Assembly: GCA_965249525.1 (NCBI GenBank)
Contig: OZ252237.1
Location: forward strand, 62,001 to 126,000
DNA from: G965240465 sp965249525
GTDB lineage: Bacteria; SAR324; JACQKK01
Direction: 5' to 3'
Length of the DNA stretch: 64,000 bases
The notes under the pieces were generated by a model. That model did not search any database, had not been told where the DNA came from, and saw only the letters and a program-made list of their open reading frames with translations. Both the position numbers and the translations under genes were made by a program. Positions 1 to 10,156 of this stretch are shown piece by piece. Each line of letters starts with the position of its first letter. Positions within the stretch are counted from its first letter, which is position 1.

Positions 1-3000
1 GTAAAGCAGTGCTGGGATGCGTTGGATGAACAGTTGCGACAGCAATTTTTACAAGGGGATGGGGGGACGTGGTTACGTCCGCGGCAAATATTTTCGCCAA
101 AGAATTTAGTACAGGAGGCTTGTAATGGTGGACGTTGGCCGGGGGTGGTGGGAATATTGCGTGTATTGGAACGGTTTCAAATTGGAAGGATGTTGGAGCG
201 ATATCAGTCGGTGGAAGTATGTTCTGCATGCCAGGGACAACGGTTGAATGCAGCAGCTCTGGCAGTGCGTTTTCGGGGATTGAATATGGCTTCTTTGACG
301 GCAATGACTCTAAGAGAAGCGCGCGATTTTTTTGCGAGTCTGCAACTGGAAGGAGAAGAAGCAGAGATAGGTAAAGACATATTGCGAGAAGTGCGTTCTC
401 GGCTAGATTTTTTGTCTCAGGTGGGTGTGGGTTATTTAGGTTTGGATCGTCGTGCCAATACGCTGTCTGGAGGAGAAGCCCAGCGGATTCGGCTGGGTTC
501 TCAAGTGGGTTCACGATTGCAAGGGGTGCTGTATGTACTGGATGAACCCTCTATTGGATTGCATGCCTCGGATCAGCAGTTGTTGCTGGAAAGCCTGAAA
601 CAGTTACGCGATTTGGGTAACACCGTTTGCGTGGTAGAACACGATGCAGCCACCATGGCTGCTGCAGATCATTTGGTAGATTTAGGCCCAGGTGCTGGTC
701 GTAAAGGAGGAAAGATTCTGGCACAAGGATCACTACAGCAAGTGATGCGCAGTCCTTCGTCTGTTTCGGCTTCTTATTTACGGGGGGAACTTGCTATTCC
801 AAAACCAGCCCAACGGCGATCTATGGATGAACGTCAGTTGGTGATTCGCCAAGCACACTGCCACAATTTAAAGCACATCGATGTAAAATTGCCGCTGGGC
901 ATGTTATGTGCGGTGAGTGGGGTGTCGGGCAGTGGGAAAAGCACTCTGGTGCATCAAGTGCTAAAAGCATCCATCAAAGCACACTTAAATAATCGCTCAC
1001 TTCCTCCGTTTGCCAAGATAGAAGGACTGCATTACATTGATAAGGTGATTGAAATAAACCAATCTCCTATTGGGCGTACTCCGCGCAGCAATGCTGCTAC
1101 CTACACCAAGCTGCTGGATGTGATTCGTGATTTGTTCTCTCGTACGCAGCTAGCACGCATGCGTGGTTATCGGGCAGGACGTTTCAGCTTTAATCTCAAA
1201 GGTGGCCGCTGTGAGATCTGTCAGGGTGCAGGGGTACGTGTGATTGAAATGCAATTTCTCAGCGATGTGCAAGTTGTTTGCGAATTCTGCCAAGGAAGAC
1301 GCTTCAATGAGGAAACTTTGCAAGTGCGTTATAAGCAACGGCACATTCAAGATGTTTTGAATATGACAGTGGATGAAGCACATCAATTCTTTGCTTCCAC
1401 TCCTACAGCTTTGCGAATTTTGGATTCTTTGGCGGAAGTGGGATTGGGTTATCTGTGTTTAGGGCAACCCAGTACTACTCTCTCTGGCGGTGAAGCCCAG
1501 CGAGTCAAACTGGCTTCAGAATTGCGCAAGCGTCCTGGTCAACACACACTTTACCTATTGGATGAACCCACCACTGGCTTACACGCCAAAGATGTGGTGC
1601 GCTTATTGGCTTGTCTACATCGATTGGTGGATGCCGGCCATAGCGTGATGGTGATTGAACATAATTTGGATGTGTTAAAGAGTGCAGATTGGATATTAGA
1701 CTTAGGTCCTGGGGGTGGGGATGCTGGCGGTCAGCTATTGGCCTCAGGCACGCCAGAAACGGTTGCCAATATCAAGCAATCTCTCACCGGTCAGTTTCTA
1801 GCTGAAGTGTTGCACTCAGATAAACCCCTGGGTAGTTGGCGACCCTTAAAAAATTCTGCTATGCAAAATTTGAAGGTATCCTCCCGTGATATTTTGATAC
1901 GGGGGGCAGAACACAACAATTTAAAGCATATTGATGTTCGCATTCCCAAAAATCAGCTAACCGTGCTAACGGGTGTCTCTGGTTGTGGAAAAACCAGTTT
2001 GGCTTTAGATACCTTATTTGCTGAAGGCCAAGCGCGCTATGTGGAGTCATTATCTACTTACGCCCGCCGTTTTTTGGGACGTATGGACAAGCCCCGCGTT
2101 CGTTCTATTGAAGGTTTAAGCCCAGCTATTGCAATTGATCAAAAGCATAGTGCTCGCACCCCGCGTTCTACTGTGGCCACTGCCACTGAAATCTATGATT
2201 ATCTGCGCTTGCTGTACGCGCGTCTTGGTCAAGCCCACTGTCCTCAATGCCAACAACCACTAAAAGGATTTCCTCCCTCGCAATTGTCCCGCCATCTTTG
2301 CCAGAAATTTAAGGGAGAACGCTTATTGATCTGTGCTCCACTCGCCCATCCTGCTGTTCCCACCCTTGTCAGCAAATCTGTGCTGCAACGTCGTCTGGAA
2401 GCCTTGCAAGCAGAAGGATTCACTCGCTTGTGGCTGCATTTGTCCAATCAACCATCCCAATTACTAGCGTTGGAAGACTATCAGCCCAAACAAACCAACG
2501 ACCTTTCCATGCTGCATGTACTAGTGGACCGATTACGCTGCGACACCGATCAGCAAACCCGCCTGGCCGAATCTTTACAGACTGCTTACCAACAAGGCAG
2601 TGGCTTGGTGCGCGTGGTTTGCTGGGATATCTCCAACAGCAAAGCTTCTCCAGCAACTGATGATACTGAACAGCTATTCAGTGAAAAACCCGCCTGTGTT
2701 CTCCATGGGGTTTCTTTGCAACAACCACTTTCCCCACGCCAATTTAGTTTCAATTCTCCTCATGGAGCTTGTACCGCCTGCGAAGGTCTGGGCAACGCTG
2801 TGCAACTGGATTGGAATCGCTGGATCAACTACCCTCAAAAGCCTCTCTTCAAAGGTGCCTTGGGATCCAGTGTGATTACCCGTTGGTTCAACAATACCCG
2901 TAGCCATGCACAACGAGGGGCAAGACGAATTGCCCGAAAACAGGGCATTACCCTTTCTAAGCCTGCTGGCAAACTTACTTTACAAGAACAACGCTGTTTG

Positions 3001-4728
3001 TTAGATGGAGATGCCCAGCTGCCCGGTTTGAATACTCTCTTCAATCAAAAGTTTTCCCACATTGGTGAAAACTGGGCGCGCCCTGCATCTGAAATTTTTC
3101 ATCCTGCCCCCTGTCCAGCTTGCAAAGGATCTCGCTTGATGCCGCTCGCTCGCCATGTACAATGGCAAGGCCTCAACATTACTCAATTTTGCCAATATAC
3201 TGTCATCCAAGCTCACCAACAGATTTCACAATGGCGATTGTCTCCCACCCAAGCCCGTATTGCCCAACAGCCTATCCAAGAAATCTGCTCACGACTGAAA
3301 TTCTTGCAAACCGTCGGTTTAGGATACCTCAATCTCCACCGTCAATCTTCCACGCTCTCTGGTGGTGAAGCCCAACGCATTCGCCTGGCTTCCCAGCTGG
3401 GATCTCAGCTGGTAGGCGTACTTTATGTACTGGATGAGCCTACCATCGGACTTCATCCTAGGGACATCCAACGCTTGCTTATAACCCTTGAACAACTAAG
3501 AGATCGTGGCAATACTGTCTGTGTTGTAGAACATGATCTTCAAATTATCCGTCACGCAGACCATGTTATTGATCTTGGTCCTTCCGCTGGTCATTACGGA
3601 GGAAAGCTGGTAGCCCAAGGTACTCCTCAACAAATCGCATCCCAAGCGCAATCTCTCACTGGACAATACCTTAGCGGATCTCGTTCCATTCCTCTTCCTC
3701 AAAAACTTCGTAAGACCAAATCATTCCTTCATCTTCAACACAGTTCTCTCCACAACCTCAAAAACCTCAACGTTCGTATTCCGCTCCACTGCTTTCTTGC
3801 CATCAGTGGCGTCTCCGGCAGTGGCAAGAGCACCCTTCTCCATCATGTGCTTTCCCCTTTGATACAACATCACCTGCATCCCCACTTATCATCTCCTCCA
3901 ACTGCCTGCGGCATTCTCAGTGGCTGTGAATCCATTGAACACATGCTTGTGATTAATCAATCGCCTATCGGCAAAACTCCTAAATCCAACCCTGCCACCT
4001 ATATCGGTATTATGGATCACATCCGCAGCCTCATGGCTGCAACGCCCCAAGCCCGTGCTTTGGGTTGGAAAAAAGGACGTTTCAGTTTCAATGTTGCTGC
4101 AGGGCGCTGCCATGTTTGTGAAGGCCGCGGCTTTCATCATATAGAAATGCATTTTCTTGCAGATGTTTGGACCCGCTGCAATCAATGTAAAGGGCAGCGT
4201 TACAATCGCCAAACTCTCCAAATCACCTTTAAAAGGTACAATATTGCCCAAATCCTTGAGCTAGAAGCCTCACAGGCACTCCAACTCTTTGCCAACCAAC
4301 CTGCCATTCAACGCGGTCTCCAAACCCTTTGCGATGTCGGGTTGGGATATATCCAACTTGGACAACCAGCTAATACACTCTCCGCCGGAGAAGCACAACG
4401 ACTTAAACTGGCAGCTGAACTTAGCAGGCCTAAAGCAGCTCACACTATCTATATCCTTGATGAACCCACAACTGGTCTCCATTCTGACGATGTCCATAAG
4501 CTGTTACAAACTCTCCATCAACTCGTTAACGCTGGACATTCTGTTATCATCATTGAGCACAACCCAGAAGTTCTCAAAACGGCAGACCACATTATTGATC
4601 TTGGACCAGAGGAAGCAGAAAATGGTGGTAAAATCATCGCTACCACCACACCAAAACAACTTGCTGACATTCCCCATAGCTATACCGGTCAAGCTTTAAA
4701 ACCTTTCTTCAATTCAATCAATAGCTGA
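1..4728 (+). CDS. uvrA: Tandem-duplicated UvrA, excinuclease ABC subunit A (5' end outside window)
   Basis: This is the damage-recognition ATPase of nucleotide excision repair, working with UvrB and UvrC in the cytoplasm. The frame is open from base 1, so the gene starts upstream. Bases 1-1860 are the last two thirds of one UvrA copy: CSACQG-type zinc cysteines, ABC signature LSGGEAQ near 465, Walker A GVSGSGKSTL near 920, a CEIC...CEFC zinc module near 1210, and a second LSGGEAQ near 1480. A second complete copy follows from about 1885: Walker A GVSGCGKTSL near 1975, a CTAC zinc module, LSGGEAQ near 3355, Walker A near 3810, a CHVC...CNQC module, and a last signature that reads LSAGEAQ instead of LSGGEAQ. 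A normal UvrA is about 940 residues; this product would be about 1,900. Fused double UvrA proteins are known from Chlamydia. The UvrA identity and the duplication are read directly; the functional consequence is not known. Confidence 0.96.
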   Translation, partial: VKQCWDALDEQLRQQFLQGDGGTWLRPRQIFSPKNLVQEACNGGRWPGVVGILRVLERFQIGRMLERYQSVEVCSACQGQRLNAAALAVRFRGLNMASLTAMTLREARDFFASLQLEGEEAEIGKDILREVRSRLDFLSQVGVGYLGLDRRANTLSGGEAQRIRLGSQVGSRLQGVLYVLDEPSIGLHASDQQLLLESLKQLRDLGNTVCVVEHDAATMAAADHLVDLGPGAGRKGGKILAQGSLQQVMRSPSSVSASYLRGELAIPKPAQRRSMDERQLVIRQAHCHNLKHIDVKLPLGMLCAVSGVSGSGKSTLVHQVLKASIKAHLNNRSLPPFAKIEGLHYIDKVIEINQSPIGRTPRSNAATYTKLLDVIRDLFSRTQLARMRGYRAGRFSFNLKGGRCEICQGAGVRVIEMQFLSDVQVVCEFCQGRRFNEETLQVRYKQRHIQDVLNMTVDEAHQFFASTPTALRILDSLAEVGLGYLCLGQPSTTLSGGEAQRVKLASELRKRPGQHTLYLLDEPTTGLHAKDVVRLLACLHRLVDAGHSVMVIEHNLDVLKSADWILDLGPGGGDAGGQLLASGTPETVANIKQSLTGQFLAEVLHSDKPLGSWRPLKNSAMQNLKVSSRDILIRGAEHNNLKHIDVRIPKNQLTVLTGVSGCGKTSLALDTLFAEGQARYVESLSTYARRFLGRMDKPRVRSIEGLSPAIAIDQKHSARTPRSTVATATEIYDYLRLLYARLGQAHCPQCQQPLKGFPPSQLSRHLCQKFKGERLLICAPLAHPAVPTLVSKSVLQRRLEALQAEGFTRLWLHLSNQPSQLLALEDYQPKQTNDLSMLHVLVDRLRCDTDQQTRLAESLQTAYQQGSGLVRVVCWDISNSKASPATDDTEQLFSEKPACVLHGVSLQQPLSPRQFSFNSPHGACTACEGLGNAVQLDWNRWINYPQKPLFKGALGSSVITRWFNNTRSHAQRGARRIARKQGITLSKPAGKLTLQEQRCLLDGDAQLPGLNTLFNQKFSHIGENWARPASEIFHPAPCPACKGSRLMPLARHVQWQGLNITQFCQYTVIQAHQQISQWRLSPTQARIAQQPIQEICSRLKFLQTVGLGYLNLHRQSSTLSGGEAQRIRLASQLGSQLVGVLYVLDEPTIGLHPRDIQRLLITLEQLRDRGNTVCVVEHDLQIIRHADHVIDLGPSAGHYGGKLVAQGTPQQIASQAQSLTGQYLSGSRSIPLPQKLRKTKSFLHLQHSSLHNLKNLNVRIPLHCFLAISGVSGSGKSTLLHHVLSPLIQHHLHPHLSSPPTACGILSGCESIEHMLVINQSPIGKTPKSNPATYIGIMDHIRSLMAATPQARALGWKKGRFSFNVAAGRCHVCEGRGFHHIEMHFLADVWTRCNQCKGQRYNRQTLQITFKRYNIAQILELEASQALQLFANQPAIQRGLQTLCDVGLGYIQLGQPANTLSAGEAQRLKLAAELSRPKAAHTIYILDEPTTGLHSDDVHKLLQTLHQLVNAGHSVIIIEHNPEVLKTADHIIDLGPEEAENGGKIIATTTPKQLADIPHSYTGQALKPFFNSINS

Positions 4729-4857
4729 AGCATCCAGACTTCTTTTATCAAAAAATGCTAAACAAAATTATTCGTGAAAAAAACTGTTATGAACGCTTAA
4801 AGTAAGCATTCAGAAGCAGTGACGAGGCTAAACAACTTTTATTAGAAAGGAAGAAAA

Positions 4858-6060
4858 GTGAATTCTGAGACTGTATTTGTGCTAGATACCCTGTGGTTAT
4901 TAATTTCTGGCTGCTTGGTGATGTGGATGGCAGCGGGCTTTGCGATGTTGGAAGCTGGTTTAACCCAAGCTAAAAATAATGTAGCCATTTTGCTCAAAAA
5001 TATGATTTTGTACGCCTTGTCTTGCATTATGTATTATCTGGTGGGTTACGCTTTGATGTACAAATCTGGGATAGGCTTTGGTTTGGAAGGGGTTGTAGAC
5101 GGCCAAGCGCACAGTGTGTATGCTGATTTTTTCTTTCAGGTAGTTTTTGTAGCTACGGCAGCTTCGGTGATTTCCGGGGCTGTGGCTGAACGCATGCGTT
5201 TTTTCTCTTTTTTCTTTTTTGTTTTAGTACTAGCAGCGGTAATTTACCCAATCCAGGGTCGGTGGACTTGGGGTGGTATGCTTACAGGTGAAGGGGGATG
5301 GCTAGAGGGTTTTCGTGATTTTGCAGGTTCTACCATTGTGCATTCGGTAGGTGGCTGGGCTGCATTGGCTGGAGTGATGCTGCTTGGGCCGCGTCATGGC
5401 AAATACCTGCCTTCGGGTGAAATTCGCCCTATCCCTGGTTCTAATCTGGCTTTAAGTACCCTGGGTACATTTATCTTATGGTTTGGCTGGTTCGGCTTCA
5501 ACGGAGGCTCTCAGTTAGCTTTAGGATCTAAGGGTGATGCCAATGCGATTGCCTTGGTAATAGTAAATACCAATATGGCTGCTTGTAGCGGAGCCATTGC
5601 TGCCCTATTGCTGACTCAATTGCGTTACCGTTTCATTGATCTCTCTATGGTACTCAATGGAGCTCTTGCGGGATTGGTGTCCATTACTGCTGGTCCAGAG
5701 TATCCTTCTGTCTGGCTTGCTGCTGTCATTGGTGCCATTGGTGGCTTGCTGGTGGTTTTCTCTGTACCTTTGATGGATCGCTTGCGCCTAGATGATCCCG
5801 TGGGTGCCATTTCTGTACACCTTGTCTGTGGTATTTGGGGTACATTTGCTGTGGGTTTATTTGCAGCTGATGCCTCTATGTGGACTCAGATCAAAGGCAT
5901 TGTTCTAATAGGCTTCTTTGTTTTCACCAGTTCTTTGCTTCTCTGGTGGCTGCTTAAGATCACTATTGGAATCAGAGTCTCTGAAGAGGCTGAGATCAAT
6001 GGACTAGACAGTACCGAATACGGTATGGAGGCTTATCCCTATTTCAGCAAAACCTCCTAG
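4858..6060 (+). CDS. amtB: Ammonium transporter AmtB
   Basis: This is an inner-membrane ammonium channel of the Amt/MEP/Rh family, 400 residues, close to the usual length. It begins with a hydrophobic segment and the family motif WMAAGFAMLEAGL. The twin pore histidines are visible as VHSVGGWAAL (about residue 162) and VHLVCGIWGT (about residue 321). FGWFGFNGGS and the conserved DDPVGAISVH are also present. The GTG start follows a GGAAG ribosome site. No glnK/PII gene is adjacent, which is unusual for amtB but not unique. I see no sigma-54 -24/-12 element in the 130-base upstream gap. The gene converges with glyA. Confidence 0.95.
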   Translation: MNSETVFVLDTLWLLISGCLVMWMAAGFAMLEAGLTQAKNNVAILLKNMILYALSCIMYYLVGYALMYKSGIGFGLEGVVDGQAHSVYADFFFQVVFVATAASVISGAVAERMRFFSFFFFVLVLAAVIYPIQGRWTWGGMLTGEGGWLEGFRDFAGSTIVHSVGGWAALAGVMLLGPRHGKYLPSGEIRPIPGSNLALSTLGTFILWFGWFGFNGGSQLALGSKGDANAIALVIVNTNMAACSGAIAALLLTQLRYRFIDLSMVLNGALAGLVSITAGPEYPSVWLAAVIGAIGGLLVVFSVPLMDRLRLDDPVGAISVHLVCGIWGTFAVGLFAADASMWTQIKGIVLIGFFVFTSSLLLWWLLKITIGIRVSEEAEINGLDSTEYGMEAYPYFSKTS

Positions 6061-6166
6061 AAGCACTTAAGTGCCAAAATGTTGAGGCAGCATGCTAGCA
6101 GTTTTTGGTGTTTCGCCTTTACCAAGGATGAGGGAACATTTCTGACCCAATATTTGTTTTGAAAGA

Positions 6167-7471
6167 TCAGTTGTTCTCTACCAGGCCACTGGGCGTGGGG
6201 AATTTTTGGCAAAGTTGCTGGACTTCTTTTTTGATGGTGGCAATTTCGCTTTGGCCGTTTTTGGCAATGCGTACAATCCATTCGGCGATTTGAAGCATTT
6301 CTTGTTCTTTCATACCTCTGGTGGTGGCACCAGGGGTGCCGAGTCGGACACCAGAAGCCTTGAAAGGAGGAAGGGGGTCATCGGGAATGGCATTTTTGTT
6401 GAGATTGATATCGGCTGCTTCAAGGTTTTCTTGTACTTCTTTACCGGTTTTGTTGAAGCTTTGCATGGTGTGAATAAGCATCAGGTGGTTATCGGTACCG
6501 TTCGTAATTAGTTTACAGCCGCGCTCTTGGAGGGCTGAGGCGAGGGCTTTAGCATTTTTGAGGACTTGCTGCCCATATTGTTTGAATTCTGGAGTGTTAG
6601 CTTCTCCAAGGGCTACAGAGATAGCAGCAATTTTATTCATGTGCGGACCACCTTGGAGTCCGGGAAAGACAGCTCGGTCAATAAGGGTGGGGATATTTTC
6701 TAAGATTTTTTCAGGTTTTTTCAGGGGATTGGAGACAGTGCCTTTGCTAAGAATAAGGGCGCCTCTGGGACCGCGCAAGGATTTGTGGGTAGTGGTGGTG
6801 AGTACGTGAAAACCGTAATCTAAAGGATTGGGAAGTACTTCTGCGACGATGAGTCCGGCGACATGTGCCATATCGGCCATGGCAAGTGCGCCGACTTCTT
6901 TGGCAATATCGGCCATACGTTGGTAGTTTAAGTTGCGAGGATAGGCAGAGAAGCCGGCGATGATGATTTTGGGTTTTTCTTTCAGCGCCGTTTCTCTAAG
7001 AGCGTCATAATCAATTTCACCGCTTTCTACATCACGCATTTTATAACGGATGAAATTATAGGCTTTGGCGGAGAAGGTGACAGGAGCACCGTGGGTGAGG
7101 TGTCCACCGTGAGAGAGATCCATAGCCAGTGCCTTGTCTCCGATGTCGAGCCAGGAGGTATAGACAGCTAGATTAGCGGAGGCTCCAGATAAAGCTTGTA
7201 CGCAGGCATGATCTGAGTGGAAGAGGGCTTTGGCACGTTCAATGGTGAGTGTTTCGATTTGATCCGTGTAAGTTTGGCCTCCATAGTAACGACGGCCAGG
7301 GGTGCCTTCGGCATATTTATTGGTGAGTACACTGCCCAGAGCTTCTAAAACAGATTGGCTGACATAATTTTCTGAAGGGATCAACTCTAGGCCATTGTGC
7401 TGGCGAATGGACTCTCCTTTAATGATATCAAATACTTGAGGATCAGTTTTGGCGAGGTTGTTATACTTCAT
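6167..7471 (-). CDS. glyA: Serine hydroxymethyltransferase
   Basis: GlyA is a PLP enzyme that interconverts serine plus tetrahydrofolate with glycine plus 5,10-methylene-THF, supplying one-carbon units in the cytoplasm. The protein is 434 residues. It shows the N-terminal GLELIPSENYVSQSVLEA, YYGGQTYTDQIE, and the PLP-lysine motif TTTTHKSLRGPRG around residue 227. The C-terminus includes GTPGATTRGM. The start has AGGAAA upstream. It faces amtB convergently and proA divergently across a 171-base spacer. It appears to be monocistronic. Confidence 0.97.
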   Translation of the reverse strand: MKYNNLAKTDPQVFDIIKGESIRQHNGLELIPSENYVSQSVLEALGSVLTNKYAEGTPGRRYYGGQTYTDQIETLTIERAKALFHSDHACVQALSGASANLAVYTSWLDIGDKALAMDLSHGGHLTHGAPVTFSAKAYNFIRYKMRDVESGEIDYDALRETALKEKPKIIIAGFSAYPRNLNYQRMADIAKEVGALAMADMAHVAGLIVAEVLPNPLDYGFHVLTTTTHKSLRGPRGALILSKGTVSNPLKKPEKILENIPTLIDRAVFPGLQGGPHMNKIAAISVALGEANTPEFKQYGQQVLKNAKALASALQERGCKLITNGTDNHLMLIHTMQSFNKTGKEVQENLEAADINLNKNAIPDDPLPPFKASGVRLGTPGATTRGMKEQEMLQIAEWIVRIAKNGQSEIATIKKEVQQLCQKFPTPSGLVENN

Positions 7472-7642
7472 GATGATTTCCTATAGTACAGAAGAAAGGT
7501 TAAGGTTGGGCGAACAAGAGGGTCTGCTTGCTTTATGATGTTAGAGTATCATATCTTTTTTGCTGGGTATTGGCTAGCCAGCAAGGGGAATACGGTGGTG
7601 AAAGGATGATAACAGTGTGGTGCTGCTGTTAGCCAAAGTGAT

Positions 7643-8977
7643 ATGGATGAAACACGAAGAGATGATATGGATTCTCTGAAGCAGGACATGGTGGAGGGTC
7701 AGGATTGGGTTCAGTTTGTGAAAAAGCGTGCCAGGGCGGCACGAAAGGCATGGCCGGGACTGGCGAGGCTGGATGATGGGCAACGTTCTACGGCTTTGGA
7801 AGCGATTGCCGAGGGATTGCGAGCAGAATCGGATTTGATTTTGGAGGCGAATGCCCTGGATATGCGTGCGGGTGAACAGGCGCAGCTGGGCAGCAAGCTG
7901 GATCGGTTGCTGCTGACAGGCGAGCGGCTGGAGGCAATAGAAAAGGCAGTACATACAGTTGCTAAACTGAAAGATCCTTTGGGTGAGGTTGTTTATGAAA
8001 GTAGGCGTCCCAACGGGATGCGTGTGCAGCAACTGCGTTGCCCTATAGGTGTGGTAGGAATGGTGTATGAAGCACGTCCCAATGTGACTGTAGATGCCAT
8101 TGCATTGTGTTTGAAATCGGGTAATGCGGTGGTGCTAAAAGGGGGATCAGATGCACTTCACTCCAATCGGGCATTGGTGGGTGCAGTGCATCGGGCTTTG
8201 GAACATACAATGGTGCCTGCGGATGTGGTGCAATTGTTGGATGCCAGTGCGCGTGAAGCCACTGCAGCTTTTTTAGGATTGAGAGGCCTGTTGGATGTCG
8301 TCATTCCCCGCGGTGGACAAGGATTGATTCGCCATACCCAGCAACATGCACGTGTACCTGTGATTGAAACTGGAGCTTCAGTAGTCCACGCCTATGTCCA
8401 TCATGATGCCGATATTCCCAAAACTGCTTCCATGTTGGTCAATGGTAAAATGCGCCGTCCTTCCATTTGTTGTGCGCTAGATGTGGCTTTGTTGCATAAA
8501 GATATTGCTACGCAACTTATTTCTCTACTGCCCGAACAACTGGGCAAACATCCGCATCAGTTGAAAATTCTCGCAGATGAACACGCGTTGCCTTTATTGC
8601 AACCTTACTTTCCCGCTGAGTGTTTGCGCCTGCTGGATATCTCTAAAGATTTTGACACCGAATTTCTAGATTACATTCTTGCTGTGTCTATTACTGATTC
8701 GCTAGAAGACGCCATTTCTCATATTCGTCAACATTCCCTGCGACATACCGAGGCCGTTTATACTCAAGACGATGCGGTGGCTAGGCGCTTTATGAATGAA
8801 GTCGATTCTGCTTGTATCATGCACAACGTATCTACGCAGTTTACTGATGGCGGAGAGTTTGGTTTAGGTGCAGAAATGGGCATCAGTACCCAAAAGCTGC
8901 ATGTACGCGGCCCTTTTGCCTTGCAGGGATTAACATCTGTTCAATGGCGTGTTTACGGTCAAGGTCAAATTCGTTAA
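7643..8977 (+). CDS. proA: Gamma-glutamyl phosphate reductase
   Basis: ProA reduces gamma-glutamyl phosphate to glutamate semialdehyde with NADPH, the second step of proline synthesis. It is an aldehyde-dehydrogenase-fold protein of 444 residues. Visible motifs are CPIGVVGMVYEARPNVTVDA near residue 133, the nucleotide loop GNAVVLKGGSDALHSN, the catalytic cysteine region RRPSICCALDVALL (about residues 271-284), and C-terminal FTDGGEFGLGAEMGIST. An in-frame ATG at 7667 is an alternative start. It heads a unit with a glycosyltransferase (12-base gap) and tgt. proC lies at 34.4 kb; proB is not in the window. Confidence 0.95.
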   Translation: MDETRRDDMDSLKQDMVEGQDWVQFVKKRARAARKAWPGLARLDDGQRSTALEAIAEGLRAESDLILEANALDMRAGEQAQLGSKLDRLLLTGERLEAIEKAVHTVAKLKDPLGEVVYESRRPNGMRVQQLRCPIGVVGMVYEARPNVTVDAIALCLKSGNAVVLKGGSDALHSNRALVGAVHRALEHTMVPADVVQLLDASAREATAAFLGLRGLLDVVIPRGGQGLIRHTQQHARVPVIETGASVVHAYVHHDADIPKTASMLVNGKMRRPSICCALDVALLHKDIATQLISLLPEQLGKHPHQLKILADEHALPLLQPYFPAECLRLLDISKDFDTEFLDYILAVSITDSLEDAISHIRQHSLRHTEAVYTQDDAVARRFMNEVDSACIMHNVSTQFTDGGEFGLGAEMGISTQKLHVRGPFALQGLTSVQWRVYGQGQIR

Positions 8978-8989
8978 AATGGCCTTTCT

Positions 8990-10156
8990 GTGTCCACTAT
9001 GGCTCCGTCAATCCACTCTCTGCCACAGCCTCTCAAAGTGGTGCTTTCTGCTTCTACCCATTGGTGGAATGCAGAGGCAGCCTATGCGGCCAATCTGGCA
9101 CAAGCTTTGATACAAGCCGGTCAACAAGTATGGACACTTTCTCCTCCTTCTGGAGCACACGCCCAGGCTCTGGAAGAAAAACACATTCCACAATTATCCA
9201 TTCCTCATTGGCCGCATTCTCCCCTGGCTGCTTGGAAATTGCGACAATTCCTCCGCCAAGAAAACATCCACATCCTGCATCTGTTTCGTTCTCAGGAGCT
9301 TTTCGCTTCTCGCTGTGTAGTTAGAGGTCTTCCTTGCAGGTTGATTAGAACACGCGGCAGCAATTCCCCTATGCAACGCAGCTGTATCAATCGTTCTTTG
9401 CTGAGCGGTTGCCAAGCCATTGTCGCTTGCTCACAGCAAGTACGCCAAGACATGCTCCGTGCGCTTCATCCTCTCCGACCGCATATTCCTGTAATATACT
9501 ACCCTGCTCCGGTCTCTGGGATGCTGCCTAGTGCTCTCATTGTTGCTGAATGTCGCCAACAGATATTACAACAATTCTCCTTATCACCAGATGCCTTGCT
9601 GTTGGCTGTGGTTGGGCGCATTGCTCCGGAAAAAGGACATCTTCTTCTCTTTCAAGCCCTTACATTCGTATTGCCTCAGTGTCCCAAATTGACAGTATTG
9701 TTATTGAACAAAGATCACGGCCCTCGGCAATTGCATCGACAATTGCGTCAATATGCACAGAAGCAAGGAATTGCATCCCATATCCACTGGCTTGGCTGGC
9801 GCAAGGATACCCCGGCCATTATGGCCTCAGCAGATCTGGGGGTCATCCCTTCTATTACTTCTGAAGTGAACTGCCGCATTGCTATGGAATTTTTTGCAGC
9901 CAAGACTCCCGTTGTTGCTTTTCCCACCGGCGCAATGGGCGAAGTACTTCAACACCAACACTCTGCTTGGCTTACTAAATCCCATCATCCCCAACAGCTT
10001 GCTGAAGGCATTCTTCAAATGCTTCAACAACCAAAATTGCGAGCCAAATTCGCCGACAATGCCTATCAACTCGCTCAAAGTACCCTATCTCAACAACACT
10101 TTATCCAGCAATACCTACAGATCTATCAACAAGTACTTTCTCCTTCTCTGTCTTAA
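8990..10156 (+). CDS. Glycosyltransferase, GT4-like
   Basis: This is a probable GT-B fold glycosyltransferase, 388 residues (GTG start; ATG at 8999 is an alternative). The N-terminal half has the typical start VVLSASTHWWNAEAAYAANLA and RLIRTRGSNSP. The C-terminal half has the nucleotide-sugar domain opening VVGRIAPEKGHLLLF and an E-x7-E-like motif around SEVNCRIAMEFFAAKTPVV. There is no signal peptide. GT4 enzymes near lipid-A and envelope genes often build lipopolysaccharide, but the acceptor cannot be read here. It lies between proA and tgt, and its TAA stop directly abuts the tgt ATG. Confidence 0.85.
   Translation: MSTMAPSIHSLPQPLKVVLSASTHWWNAEAAYAANLAQALIQAGQQVWTLSPPSGAHAQALEEKHIPQLSIPHWPHSPLAAWKLRQFLRQENIHILHLFRSQELFASRCVVRGLPCRLIRTRGSNSPMQRSCINRSLLSGCQAIVACSQQVRQDMLRALHPLRPHIPVIYYPAPVSGMLPSALIVAECRQQILQQFSLSPDALLLAVVGRIAPEKGHLLLFQALTFVLPQCPKLTVLLLNKDHGPRQLHRQLRQYAQKQGIASHIHWLGWRKDTPAIMASADLGVIPSITSEVNCRIAMEFFAAKTPVVAFPTGAMGEVLQHQHSAWLTKSHHPQQLAEGILQMLQQPKLRAKFADNAYQLAQSTLSQQHFIQQYLQIYQQVLSPSLS

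Noticed and set aside
3889..4251. 120-codon minus-strand frame inside uvrA
   Set aside because: It is antisense to conserved UvrA sequence; its codons follow from the sense gene.
7560..7584. Hairpin TTGCTGG/CCAGCAA between glyA and proA as a terminator
   Set aside because: The T run lies before the stem on the plus strand, not after it, and neither gene ends here.
7574..8032. 152-codon minus-strand frame over the proA 5' end
   Set aside because: It is a shadow of proA with no recognisable protein, and it overlaps the conserved CPIGVVGMVYEARP region.
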